Below, one piece after another: positions 48,634 through 57,876 of a stretch of DNA of 64,000 nucleotides (the stretch's first letter is position 1; each line of letters opens with the position of its first letter). Source of the stretch: an uncultured Acetatifactor sp. (GTDB taxonomy: Bacteria; Bacillota; Clostridia; Lachnospirales; Lachnospiraceae); contig CAJUSI010000048.1 in NCBI GenBank assembly GCA_910589035.1, forward strand, positions 1 through 64,000. Reading direction: 5' to 3'. A program made the translations under genes and the position numbers. The notes under the pieces were generated by a model. That model saw only the letters and a program-made list of their open reading frames with translations. It made no database searches and was not told the origin of the DNA.

Positions 48634-50217
48634 CTATCTAACGGTATTTTCTGTTTTAATATACATGATTCCGTCTATAATGCGGATGGAATCCGGTCCC
48701 GGGAAGCTGTCCATGGACATATATTCCTCGGAATAATACATCTCCCCCATAGCCTCCGCCGGCAGAATATTCAGCGTAGCTCCCAGATAATGCCGGATAA
48801 ATTCCCGGTAATTCTCTCCCTTGTACAGCAGGCTGTCCCCGCTCATACCTATCATTCCGGAGGTGACGGACAGGGTCAGATCCGTAACCGGAAACTGCTC
48901 TTCCCCCACCACCCCGATCATGGCGATGGGAATGCCGGGATAGTACCCTTCCGTCTGCTCGATCCTGTCAAGCAGGCGGATGCAGTAGGCATATGTCTTT
49001 TCATATTTCTTCTGAAGGTTGGCATAGGCGATATTGTCCGTGATGCAGTAACAGAACACCAGGACAGACGCCGCCGCCAGACCCGCCCATTCCGCCCACA
49101 CGCCTGCTTTTCCCCTGAAATCACAGCTGCTTATCAGGGCTACCGCGCCGATCAGATACAGCACCCATTGGTATCGCATCAGCAGATGATAATTCACGGA
49201 GGGCGAGAGAAGCAGGATAATATTCGTCATGGCCGGCAGCGCCGCCGCAGACAGCGCGATCAGCGCGAGAATCAGCGGCTTCTTCCTGAATTTCCGTCTC
49301 CCCAGCAGAACAAAGGCTGCAGCAAGCACCAGAACTGCAAGCAGGACCAGCGCCCCAAGGGAGAAAACATTCTGAAACAGCACATTCCCCTTCAGGGTAA
49401 ATGCGGCAAAATCCGCATACATGCTCTTCAGCCCGCCGATCAGCCCTATTTCAGCCGCGGCGCCCGACGCCACCCCCTCGATTCCCTGGTAATCGGCCAG
49501 CTGCTTTCCCTGAAGCTTCAGCAGAACCTGAAGAATCGCATAATAGGAGATTGCTCCAAGTATCCCCATATACAGATACCGCAGAGCAGATACTATTTTC
49601 TCCTGAAGCCAGGCTGATTTCTTTCCTCCTGCCCCTTCCGGCGCTTTTCCCGGCAGGAGCCTCCAGATGGAAAATACCGATAAGATCATGGCAAAGGGCA
49701 GGTACGCCTGGTAAATTCCCATGCTTAAGGCCAGGCAGAGCGCCCCCGGCAGAAATCCGAACCTGTATTTCTTCACCAAAAGCACCGCGAGCACCGCAAG
49801 CAGCAGGGCCATCATATAGCCGTCCATGGTGAACATATACGCAAAGGTGGAGGCCATCGCCGGAAAAACCGACAGCATTGCGCCGCAGAGCGCCGCAGCC
49901 CATGTCTTTCTGACCTCCAGCACCTCGCACAGGGCGGCCGCCGCAAGCCCGAGATATGTCAGCCCCAGAATCCCGATCAGCCAGGGCAGCGTATAATAAG
50001 AAGAAATACCGCAGGCCACCGTCAGAAACCATCTGCCGGCAACGATATTATTCTGGACGCTGTACATGTATGCAAGACCGTCGTGGTTGGGAATATCCGA
50101 CAGCAGGACGGGCATATGGGCCAGCAGCCCCATAAAGAAACAGGCGGCAAAAGCCGCCTTCCATTCTGGCTTTATTTTCTCCCGCAGAATGCGGAACGCC
50201 TGTACCGGTGAGATCAA
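48634..50217 (-). CDS. GtrII-like glucosyltransferase domain membrane protein
   Basis: A 527-residue integral membrane protein with 10-12 helices, similar to the GtrII (glucosyltransferase domain) family of phage serotype conversion and cell-surface glycosylation. NHDGLAYMYSVQNNIVAGRW (residues about 44-63) contains the conserved acidic loop after the first helix, and the end is a soluble domain. It probably transfers a lipid-linked sugar outside the membrane. It lies upstream of the ChbG-like gene on the same strand. Confidence 0.78.
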   Translation of the reverse strand: MISPVQAFRILREKIKPEWKAAFAACFFMGLLAHMPVLLSDIPNHDGLAYMYSVQNNIVAGRWFLTVACGISSYYTLPWLIGILGLTYLGLAAAALCEVLEVRKTWAAALCGAMLSVFPAMASTFAYMFTMDGYMMALLLAVLAVLLVKKYRFGFLPGALCLALSMGIYQAYLPFAMILSVFSIWRLLPGKAPEGAGGKKSAWLQEKIVSALRYLYMGILGAISYYAILQVLLKLQGKQLADYQGIEGVASGAAAEIGLIGGLKSMYADFAAFTLKGNVLFQNVFSLGALVLLAVLVLAAAFVLLGRRKFRKKPLILALIALSAAALPAMTNIILLLSPSVNYHLLMRYQWVLYLIGAVALISSCDFRGKAGVWAEWAGLAAASVLVFCYCITDNIAYANLQKKYEKTYAYCIRLLDRIEQTEGYYPGIPIAMIGVVGEEQFPVTDLTLSVTSGMIGMSGDSLLYKGENYREFIRHYLGATLNILPAEAMGEMYYSEEYMSMDSFPGPDSIRIIDGIMYIKTENTVR

Positions 50218-50542
50218 ATCGCCGCCCTCCTTCTTTCATCCTGTCAAGACAAAGGCACTGTTGCCAAATAGCTTATCCAGATTTTCACAGCCATTGTGGG
50301 ACTGCTGCTGATTTGTCCATGCTCATACTACCACAAACCTCCTCACTTTTCAAGTCCGAGGGAAAAATGTAATCATGCCGGTTTTGTGCCGGTCTTGCGC
50401 ACACATCCAACGTAAAAAGCATAATCCCGGGGAAATCCTGCGAAATCCTACGGAGCGTAGGTTGTATTCCACAGGCATACTCATGTATAATAAGAATAAT
50501 CTCCCGGGAAAGTACATCGAGAGCAAAAAGGAGACAGGGAAA
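50218..50542. other. Divergent intergenic region
   Basis: It contains the XRE promoter listed below. Nothing else was recognised. Confidence 0.4.
50447..50491 (+). promoter_or_regulatory. XRE gene promoter with inverted repeat
   Basis: CCTACG-GAG-CGTAGG (50,447-50,461) directly precedes TTGTAT (50,462); TATAAT (50,486) follows after 18 bases. The inverted repeat is a likely operator. Confidence 0.55.
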
Positions 50543-51007
50543 ATGGATCAGATAAAAATCGGACAATTTATTGCGCAATGCCGCAGAGAGAAAAATATGA
50601 CACAGCGTCAGCTTGCGGAGGAGCTGGGAATCAGCGATAAAACCATATCCAAATGGGAAACCGGCAAAGGGCTGCCGGAAGCAGGATTCATGACGCCCCT
50701 CAGCGAGGTATTGGGAATCACCGTGAACGAACTGCTTGCGGGCGAAAGGATTCCCGAAGCTGAATACCAGGAAAGGGCTGAGGAAACCATGGTGGCCCTG
50801 GCGGAAATGAAGGCGGAAGTGGAGAATGTGAAGAAAAATGTTGCTTCCATGAAACATCGGCTGGAGCATAGCGCGGAGAAGGGAATCACTTTCGGGGCGG
50901 TATTGGCCATGGTGATTTCCTACCATGCCTATTCCTCCATCGGCTGGGCCATCCTGCACGGGATTCTGGGATGGTTTTATGTTATTTATTACATCATCAA
51001 GTATTAA
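50543..51007 (+). CDS. XRE family transcriptional regulator with C-terminal membrane-like segment
   Basis: A 154-residue regulator. Residues 6-60 form a Cro/CI-type HTH (MTQRQLAEELGISDKTISKWETGKGLPEAG). A short coiled coil follows (EMKAEVENVKKNVASMKHRL), then two hydrophobic stretches (ITFGAVLAMVISY, AILHGILGWFYVIYYII), which suggest membrane attachment. The start at 50,543 has AAGGAG about 9 bases upstream. Small membrane-tethered XRE proteins may respond to envelope state; the target is unknown. Confidence 0.85.
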   Translation: MDQIKIGQFIAQCRREKNMTQRQLAEELGISDKTISKWETGKGLPEAGFMTPLSEVLGITVNELLAGERIPEAEYQERAEETMVALAEMKAEVENVKKNVASMKHRLEHSAEKGITFGAVLAMVISYHAYSSIGWAILHGILGWFYVIYYIIKY

Positions 51008-51213
51008 TTTCACTCATGAAAGGAATTCTTCTAAGGAATTCCCCTCTTTCCGCTGTATCAATGACAGCTTAATAAAAGCGTCCTTTGGACACTTTGGTAT
51101 CAAATCCGTGAGGGAATGAACGGGAATCCCGCAGGCGGGATGCTGCGCCGCAAACGTGTCGCTTTTGCGACATTTTTCCGATATGTTTGCGTGTGCATCT
51201 CCCGCCCTTCTCC

Positions 51214-54200
51214 TCACCCAAGGGAAATATTCCCGTTATCCAGCACCTTAAGGGCGGCTCTCTCAATCCCTCTGTCCAAAGCATATCCCACCGTACTCTC
51301 GATCAGGTTCCCCATCCTGGAAAAGCCGAATTTCTTCGCCGTCTCTTTGATCAGATCCGGCCGGGTCATGCCGGCCTGTTCCCTCAGCACCTGGCAGGCC
51401 GCATTCAGTATCTCCTCGGACGGAATATCGTCTATGCTTCTCCTGGCTTCTTCCTCCTCTCCCACGCGGTATACGGCATATTCGGAGGGTGTCTGGTCCT
51501 CCCGCCAGAAAAACTCCATGCTTTCGTCTCTGGTGGTTTTCTTCCCGGCATTCTGCAGGGCGGCGTCAAATATGCGCTCCACCCTGGCCCCTGTGCGGCT
51601 GATCCCCCAGAGCTCCAGCACCTTGCGCATCAGCAGCCGCCGGCTGATGGGCGCTTCCATCTCTATCATGATCCCGATGGCTTTTTCAATCCGCCTGCGT
51701 GTCTGAGGCTGGTAAAATTGATCCGCATTCCCCGCCGCAGGAAGCTTTGACGCCCTGTAAAGCTCTCCGGCGCTCTCCTCCGCCTCCTCCAGCCGCTCGA
51801 ATTCCACAGGCGCAGCCGCGAAGCTCTCCTCAGCCTGCTCCCCGAATCTTTCCGCAGCTCCTTTTCCGGTTCTCTCCCCGGGTCTTTCCGCAGCTCCTTT
51901 CCCGGCTCCCTCCGCGGCTTCCCCGGTCTCCCTCTCCGCAATGAGACGCTCAAGCGCTTCCCTGATTTCTCCAAGCACTCTGTCCTTATCGTCGATCCAG
52001 TCCAGGGTCCAGATGCGCATCACCTTCCAGCCCAGTCCCTCCAGCACCCCCGGCTGCAGCACGAAACGGTCCCTGGCCGTTGCGGCCTCCGCACAGTTCT
52101 CCCCGTCCAGAAGGATTCCCAGCAGATAGGTGTCACGGTCCTTTGGATTTACAATCCCCATATCCATCTTAAATCTGGAACATCCGATATTGCATTCCAC
52201 CTCATATCCCAGTTCTCTGACCGCCCCGGCTATCTGCTTTACCAAGGAATCCTCTTTGTTCCCTGCGGCATCCGCCCTCTGGGCCAGCACGTTTCTGCCC
52301 TTCTCGGCGAACTCCAGGAATCCCTTCAGCCCGGCCGCACCCTCGGACCGGGTTCTCGCCAGATCAATCTGGTCGGACCGCAGCACCGAGTAGACCACCA
52401 TGGATTTTCTGGCCCGGGAGATGGCCACGTTCAGCCGCCTCCAGCCGCCGTCCCTGTTGAGAGGCCCGAAATTCATGGATACATTCCCCTGGGCGTCCGG
52501 CCCGTAGCCCACGGAAAACAGGATCACGTCCCGCTCATCCCCCTGGACATTTTCCAGATTTTTTACAAAAATTGGCTCCCTTGAGCTGCGGTCCAGCTCC
52601 TCCAGCTCAGGATACTTTCTGAATTCCTCAAACAGCATATCGTCTATCAGGTTCTGCTGTGCGGAGCTGAAGGTTACCACCCCCATACTGTCCCCTCTCA
52701 GCTCCTCATCCCGGAGCCTGCGCAGAATCTCCGCCACGATGGCCTGGGCCTCCGCCCTGTTCTGCTTCGTCTTTCCCTTGTCGTAAAATCCTTCCGGACG
52801 GATCAGCTTTACCTCGGACACCTGATCCCTGGGGGAGGGAAAGGTATAGAGCTGATTGTCGTAATATTTCATATTGCTGTAGGCGATCAGGCTCTCATGC
52901 CGGGAACGGTAATGCCATTTCAGAGACTCCTGTGACATGGAGATGGCCAGGCAGTCGTCCAGCAGGCTCTCCAGATCCTCCTTCTCGCTGTCCTCCTCGT
53001 CCACGCGGTTGGAGGAGAAGAAATTGGTGGGCGGCAGCTGCTTGGGATCTCCCACCACCACCACGTTCTCTCCCCGGGCAATGGTTCCCACGGCCTCGCT
53101 GGTGGGCAGCTGGGAGGCCTCGTCGAATATCACCAGGTCAAACTTCGGGAACGCCGGATCTATGTACTGGGCCACGGAAATGGGGCTCATGAGCATACAG
53201 GGACAGAGTCTGCGCAGCAGCGTGGGCGTCTGGTCGAACAGCCTGCGCAGGGACATCATGCGCCCGTTATTGCGGATGGCCTTCTTCAGGATGCCCATCT
53301 CGGAGGTTGCCGCGCTGGCGCCGCCGGAGGAGGGCACCTTCGCCGACAGCCTGGCCGCCAGCTCCTGCACCGTCAGCCTCTGATACCGGTCTATGGCCTC
53401 CCGGTACCTTTCAATCATGTCATTATACTCCTTCCCCCGAAACTCCGCCAGCCGCTGGTCCTGGGCGATGGTGAGCAGGGTCAGGCCGTAATACAGATTG
53501 CAGGTGTATGCCCCAAAGAGTGTGTCCGCACAGATCCGGCCCTCCCGGTAGGCCTCGCTCACCGCCTTCAGGCCGCCTTTTCTCAATTCGGCATCCATCC
53601 GGTTGAAGGCCGTCTTGCTCCGCAGCTCTCCCAGATTCTCCCTGTAGACTTCAAAGGTAAGCTTCACATCCGCAAGCCAGTCGCCGCTGCCCTTGCGTTT
53701 CTTGGGATCGATCCCATAGGCTTCCAGAAAACGGTCCAGCTTCTCCATATATTCTCTCAGCGCCTTTATCTGCTCCGATAGACTCTCCGCGTTGTCCTCC
53801 CGCCGAACCGCGTCGAGAACATACGTTCTGTCCTCCTTCTTCAGGAAAAGGCAGCTGTTATGGATCGCCTCCGCCTTGGAAAGCGCCCTCTCCAGAGCGT
53901 CCCAGTCCGTGGAAAGGTCCAGATACATTCCCTGCAATACTCTGGAAAGCTCCGCGGGCGTCTCCAGAATCTCCTTCTTCCTGTCCTGGGCCAGGCAGAG
54001 CCTGGCGTACAGCTCCTCCATATCCTTCTTTGCCACCGTGCCGGGCGCTTGGGCGTAGAGCTTCAGCTCCCTGCACAGTTTTCCCTGGGTCAACAGCCTG
54101 GGCAGGAGCCATGTCCCCTGGGCCTTCTTCCACTGCAGCTGTGCCGTCCGGGCGGAATAGTCAAGAACAGCAGGCGCAAAACGCTCCTCAATCCAGGTCT

Positions 54201-57066
54201 TCACCTCCCGGTATTCCCTGCCGGCCTGCGCCAGTCTCCTGGCCCGGTTCAGAATGCCCTGAAAATCGGGCGCGTCCAGGATTTCCGTGAGGGTTGCGCC
54301 GGGCAGCGCGGCTGCCTCCGCTGCCCCTGCCAGAAGCTCCGTCATCTTCCTGCTCTTGTCCTCCACGCCCCGGGCCCACCGGTAAAGCTCTTCCCGGCAG
54401 GAAACCGCCCGGTCCGTTTCCCCGCAGAAGGACTCCAGCTCCTCCCCCAGTCTGTCCCGAAGCTCCATGGAATATTCCGTTCCCTCGTATCCCAGCAGCG
54501 GATGCCCGGCATACTCTCCCATATCCTCTATGGCCACCCCGTACTGCCGGATCAGTTCCTCCCATTTTGCGATGATCTCCCTGTCCGCTTTCCCGAGAAG
54601 CCTTTTGTCAAAGCGGATCCTCCCCCGCAGCCCTGACGCCTTCTCGAAAGCCCCAATGGCTTCATAGAGGGAAGCTCCATATTTTCTCTTGACATGCAGC
54701 GCCTCGATGACGGCGTTTAATTCCCTGCGCAGACCGTAAATCTTTTCCGCGGTCTCCTCATACTCCTCCGGGGACTTCACTCTGCCGTATTCCAGCGTCC
54801 GGTTCAGATGGGACAGCACGGCGCTTTTGTTGGTCTTGTTGGAATGCAGCTCCAGGCAGAAGGGATCCAGCCCTATCTGGGCAAGCCTCTTCTGCACCAC
54901 ATTCAGAGCCGCCATTTTCTCCGCCACGAAGAGAACCGTCTTCCCCTGATACAGGGCGTTGGCGATCATATTGGTGATGGTCTGGGATTTGCCGGTTCCG
55001 GGCGGTCCGTGGAGCACAAAGCTCTGCCCTGCCGCCGCTGCCGTGACAGCCGCCATCTGGGAGGAATCCGCGCTCATGGGAACGGCCATATCCGCCGGAG
55101 AAATCACCCGGTCCAGATCCGCGGCCGCAACGGCCCCTTCCTCCTGCTCCCAGCTCATCCGCCCGGCAATCAGGCTGGAGACCACCTTATTGCGCTCTAT
55201 CTCCTCCGAGCGGCTGCGCAGATCGTTCCACATGACGAACTGTCCGAAGGAAAACAGCCCCACAAAGGCCATCTCCTCCACATTCCAGCGCTTCTTTCCC
55301 ATGACGGCCTGCCTGATGGTGTGGAAGATAACGCGCAGATCAAGTCCGTTCTCATCCTCCGGAAGCGGATCTAGCCCCGAAATGGAAAGACCGTAATCCT
55401 GGCGCAGATATTCCAGCAGCGTAATATTGATCTGGGCCTCCTCCTGCCTGCTGCGGAGGGCAAAGCCCTTGTAGCGGACACTGCGCACAAGGTCCACGGG
55501 ATAGAGCACCAGCGGAGCGTATCTTGGCTTTTCCGACAGATCGCTCTCATACCAGCGCAGGAACCCAAAGGCCAGAAATAAGGTGTTGGAGCCGTTCTCC
55601 TCCATGCTCATTTTCGCGCTGCGGTACAGATTCTTTATGCTTTTATCCAGCTCCGCCTCCTCCAGAAAGGTGCGGATGCGCCCGCTTTTCAGCTCCTGGG
55701 CCGCTATATTGTCCGCCAGGTCCTTTCCCGTCTCCATCTCGAATATCCTGGAATCCCGCAGAGTCCCCGTCCATTCCGTGGGCGCCTCCAGGATCCGGAA
55801 GGTCTTTCCGGCGGACAGCTGATCCTCCAGCTCTCCCAGATCCGCCGTCATCAGCTGAATTGCGTTCTTTGTAACACGGAAATTCAGCAGCGCATTCCTC
55901 AGGCTGAAATCCAGCAGCTTCCTCTCCCAGAGCTTCAGCTTCGTGAGAGGGCTTCCCCCCGTCCCCTCCGTCACCCTGCCCGCCAGGGAATTGTCCAGGG
56001 CAGAGGGCGCCTGAACGGAAAGCTTCTCCCTTTTCCCATCGGCAGTCCCTTCCCCGGCTTCCGGATTCAGCTGCAGGGGAATGGGACGGATGCCGCTTCC
56101 CCTGGCCCGCTTTACATCAATGGCCCAGAAAAATCCTTCCAGGCGGGCCAGATGGTTCCTGCCCCTCTTCAGCGCCAGGTCAAACTCCACTTCCTTTCCC
56201 GCCACAAAATCCGTGCATTCCACCAGCAGCATCTGCTCCGCCCCGTCGGCAATCCTTTTTTCCACCGCCGACGCATCATCCATCACACAGTCGGCAAAGG
56301 TCTCCTTCTCCAGCCAGCATCCCCCGAACGCATGGCCCTCTATAAAGAACAGCAACGGATACAGCCCTGCCGCCTCCAGGCAGGCCGCGTACAGAAGCGT
56401 CAGATCCAGGCAGGTTCCCTGCCTTAACTCCAGCACGGCGTGGGGCAGCCGCACCCGCTGGCCCAGGGCTTCATAGCTGGCAGGCGGGTTATTGTAGATG
56501 ATATTCCTGGTCTGCAGCGCCGCATAAACGGCGGCCATCTGCAGCTTTACCTGATTGGGGTTATTGGTCTGATAGCCGGTAAAGGAAGGGGAGCCCGTCC
56601 ACTTCTTCAGGAATTCCGAGGCATCCAGCAGAACCTCCGCGATCCTGGGATGGTTAGGCATCACGAACGCCGCGATCATCTCCGGCATAATAAGCAGGCC
56701 GCTCCATTGGTCCACGGCCAGAAGCCCGATCTCCTGGGTCAGGGAGCCCAGACTCTCCTCCCCCTGCAGCACCTCCGCCAGAATCGTTCCCGCCACCCTT
56801 TCCGTCAGCGAAAAGAAGTAATCCGTTTTCAACTGCAACCTTACCGGCGAGATTTCCACGGATTTGCCGGGCTGTATCTCCCGGACGGAATAACGATATT
56901 CCCCGGCGAACTCCGGCTCAAAGCGGATCCTCAACTCCAGGTCGGTCAATACTTCCTCCGTCTCGTTGCTTATGACCAGATCTCGTATAACCGGAACGAA
57001 ATTTTGCTGCATGGCAAAATTAATGGATTGTATAAAATTTCCTCCGATGCTTACCTTCTCTTCCAT
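51214..57066 (-). CDS. Giant DUF4011 helicase-nuclease (DUF4011 / SF1 helicase / PD-(D/E)XK / DUF3320)
   Basis: A 1950-residue protein. In order: a transglutaminase-like fold at about 130-260 (Cys219 in QGTCLDL, His245 in EGHAF); the DUF4011 region from about 370 (KLWERKLLDFSLRNALLNF); a superfamily 1 helicase with Walker A GPPGTGKS near 688, VIFDEASQLP near 1310, GDPKQLPPTNF, WHYRSRHE and NVAISRARK; a Vsr/DUF559-like nuclease near 1630-1680 (LGILLDGENC, GWKVMRIW); and a DUF3320-type C-terminus. The linker near 1700-1730 holds 12-residue repeats (GKGAAERPGERT). Such proteins are often found in defence islands, but a mechanism is not established. The start at 57,066 has GGGGG upstream. Confidence 0.88.
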   Translation of the reverse strand: MEEKVSIGGNFIQSINFAMQQNFVPVIRDLVISNETEEVLTDLELRIRFEPEFAGEYRYSVREIQPGKSVEISPVRLQLKTDYFFSLTERVAGTILAEVLQGEESLGSLTQEIGLLAVDQWSGLLIMPEMIAAFVMPNHPRIAEVLLDASEFLKKWTGSPSFTGYQTNNPNQVKLQMAAVYAALQTRNIIYNNPPASYEALGQRVRLPHAVLELRQGTCLDLTLLYAACLEAAGLYPLLFFIEGHAFGGCWLEKETFADCVMDDASAVEKRIADGAEQMLLVECTDFVAGKEVEFDLALKRGRNHLARLEGFFWAIDVKRARGSGIRPIPLQLNPEAGEGTADGKREKLSVQAPSALDNSLAGRVTEGTGGSPLTKLKLWERKLLDFSLRNALLNFRVTKNAIQLMTADLGELEDQLSAGKTFRILEAPTEWTGTLRDSRIFEMETGKDLADNIAAQELKSGRIRTFLEEAELDKSIKNLYRSAKMSMEENGSNTLFLAFGFLRWYESDLSEKPRYAPLVLYPVDLVRSVRYKGFALRSRQEEAQINITLLEYLRQDYGLSISGLDPLPEDENGLDLRVIFHTIRQAVMGKKRWNVEEMAFVGLFSFGQFVMWNDLRSRSEEIERNKVVSSLIAGRMSWEQEEGAVAAADLDRVISPADMAVPMSADSSQMAAVTAAAAGQSFVLHGPPGTGKSQTITNMIANALYQGKTVLFVAEKMAALNVVQKRLAQIGLDPFCLELHSNKTNKSAVLSHLNRTLEYGRVKSPEEYEETAEKIYGLRRELNAVIEALHVKRKYGASLYEAIGAFEKASGLRGRIRFDKRLLGKADREIIAKWEELIRQYGVAIEDMGEYAGHPLLGYEGTEYSMELRDRLGEELESFCGETDRAVSCREELYRWARGVEDKSRKMTELLAGAAEAAALPGATLTEILDAPDFQGILNRARRLAQAGREYREVKTWIEERFAPAVLDYSARTAQLQWKKAQGTWLLPRLLTQGKLCRELKLYAQAPGTVAKKDMEELYARLCLAQDRKKEILETPAELSRVLQGMYLDLSTDWDALERALSKAEAIHNSCLFLKKEDRTYVLDAVRREDNAESLSEQIKALREYMEKLDRFLEAYGIDPKKRKGSGDWLADVKLTFEVYRENLGELRSKTAFNRMDAELRKGGLKAVSEAYREGRICADTLFGAYTCNLYYGLTLLTIAQDQRLAEFRGKEYNDMIERYREAIDRYQRLTVQELAARLSAKVPSSGGASAATSEMGILKKAIRNNGRMMSLRRLFDQTPTLLRRLCPCMLMSPISVAQYIDPAFPKFDLVIFDEASQLPTSEAVGTIARGENVVVVGDPKQLPPTNFFSSNRVDEEDSEKEDLESLLDDCLAISMSQESLKWHYRSRHESLIAYSNMKYYDNQLYTFPSPRDQVSEVKLIRPEGFYDKGKTKQNRAEAQAIVAEILRRLRDEELRGDSMGVVTFSSAQQNLIDDMLFEEFRKYPELEELDRSSREPIFVKNLENVQGDERDVILFSVGYGPDAQGNVSMNFGPLNRDGGWRRLNVAISRARKSMVVYSVLRSDQIDLARTRSEGAAGLKGFLEFAEKGRNVLAQRADAAGNKEDSLVKQIAGAVRELGYEVECNIGCSRFKMDMGIVNPKDRDTYLLGILLDGENCAEAATARDRFVLQPGVLEGLGWKVMRIWTLDWIDDKDRVLGEIREALERLIAERETGEAAEGAGKGAAERPGERTGKGAAERFGEQAEESFAAAPVEFERLEEAEESAGELYRASKLPAAGNADQFYQPQTRRRIEKAIGIMIEMEAPISRRLLMRKVLELWGISRTGARVERIFDAALQNAGKKTTRDESMEFFWREDQTPSEYAVYRVGEEEEARRSIDDIPSEEILNAACQVLREQAGMTRPDLIKETAKKFGFSRMGNLIESTVGYALDRGIERAALKVLDNGNISLG

Positions 57067-57503
57067 TCTTATCCCCCTCTGCCCGTTTTGGCAGGCATTT
57101 GCCCGCCTTGTCGGGTATTTGTGCATTTGTCCGAACCTCTCCTTTTTACCCTGACCCAGACAAGCCGGAGCCAAAATTTTACCACTTTCCGCAGGGCTTT
57201 CCGGAAACCTTTTCCACCGGTTTCCCCTCTTTTTCCTGCTCCATGGTTTATCGGAATCCTGATTTTGCCTGTCAGGATTCCGAGAGCCTGTCCTATTGGA
57301 GAATCCTGTAAATTCCTGTCTATTCTCCTATCGTGGCCCTTCTTTGAGGTTTTGTAAAGGACTTTTTGCTCAAGTTCACAAAAAGTTAACATTTCAGGGC
57401 GCAACGAAGGGACTATCGGAAGCGTCGGAAGAACTGGGGGATTGTCTGGCTTCTTAGTGGTAAAAACTTTTAACTCTCAAGTACTGCTCAGGTGGTAAAT
57501 CTC
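57067..57503. other. Intergenic region with dispersed repeat
   Basis: It holds dispersed element copy 2 (57,186-57,300). Downstream frames lack ribosome sites. The segment 57,400-57,500 leads into the toxin promoter. Confidence 0.4.
57186..57300. repeat. Dispersed element copy 2 (single core unit)
   Basis: Shares GCAGGGCTTTCCGGAAACC, CTGCTCCATGGTTTATCGGA and GTCAGGATTCC with copy 1 at 47,362. The last block, ATTTTGCCTGTCAGGATTCC then GAGAGCCTG, also has a partial match at 48,563-48,602. The core 20 bp unit is present once. Confidence 0.75.
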
Positions 57504-57532
57504 TTGCCAGAAGTCGGAATTTGTGCTATATT
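57504..57532 (+). promoter_or_regulatory. Promoter of the holin-like toxin
   Basis: TTGCCA and TATATT are 17 bases apart. Transcription from about 57,540 gives a 90-base leader with an AGAGCC/GGCTCT hairpin near 57,552-57,568, as is usual for type I toxin mRNAs. Confidence 0.6.
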
Positions 57533-57630
57533 GTCATCACGGGAAAGTCATAGAGCCAAGGCGGCTCTTACCCTCTTGTTTCTCGGAGGGTTCAAGCAGC
57601 CTTCCAGACGAAAGAAAGGAGGGTGATGCG

Positions 57631-57726
57631 ATGTATGTTACATACTCTGATTTGATTCAGATTGGAATATTCATTGTGGCCCTGATTGGATTGTGCTATA
57701 CAGTCTTTCAGGGAAAAAAGAAATAG
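57631..57726 (+). CDS. Putative holin-like type I toxin (31 residues)
   Basis: A 31-residue peptide: MYVTYSDLIQIGIFIVALIG, then LCYTVFQGKKK. A single transmembrane helix with a basic tail fits the Hol-Tox family of type I toxins, which damage the membrane when overproduced. AGGAGGGTGATGCG gives a strong ribosome site, and the coding part is too short for many gene finders. Flanking promoters face each other, which fits repression by an antisense RNA. A hairpin follows directly after the stop (GCCGCCACTA / TAGTGACGGC). Confidence 0.8.
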   Translation: MYVTYSDLIQIGIFIVALIGLCYTVFQGKKK

Positions 57727-57815
57727 CCGCCACTACTCACAATAGTGACGGCGACCCGGCTTCTTGCTGGGGAGTTTAGTCTCGATTTGGGGTAGAGCCG
57801 CTTCTATGGCTTTTC
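57726..57815 (+). terminator. Toxin 3' hairpins
   Basis: The first hairpin, at 57,726-57,752, has one mismatch in a 10 bp stem. The second, AGCC-8-GGCT followed by TTTTCC (57,796-57,815), is the more likely stop for the toxin mRNA. Both lie in the region an antisense RNA would cover. Confidence 0.5.
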
Positions 57816-57824
57816 CCTATGTCT

Positions 57825-57853
57825 AATATAGCATATCGCCTCGGATAATGCAA
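57825..57853 (-). promoter_or_regulatory. Antisense RNA promoter facing the toxin gene
   Basis: On minus, TTGCAT (57,848-57,853) and TATATT (57,825-57,830) have 17 bases between them. A transcript starting near 57,817 would run into the toxin 3' end, the usual arrangement of a type I antitoxin. Confidence 0.6.
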
Positions 57854-57876
57854 GTGTTTTATCCTGATGAATCCTG

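Noticed and set aside
50285..51013. 242-codon minus-strand frame opposite the XRE gene
   Set aside because: The plus strand encodes a clear XRE regulator with ribosome site and promoter; the minus frame has neither.
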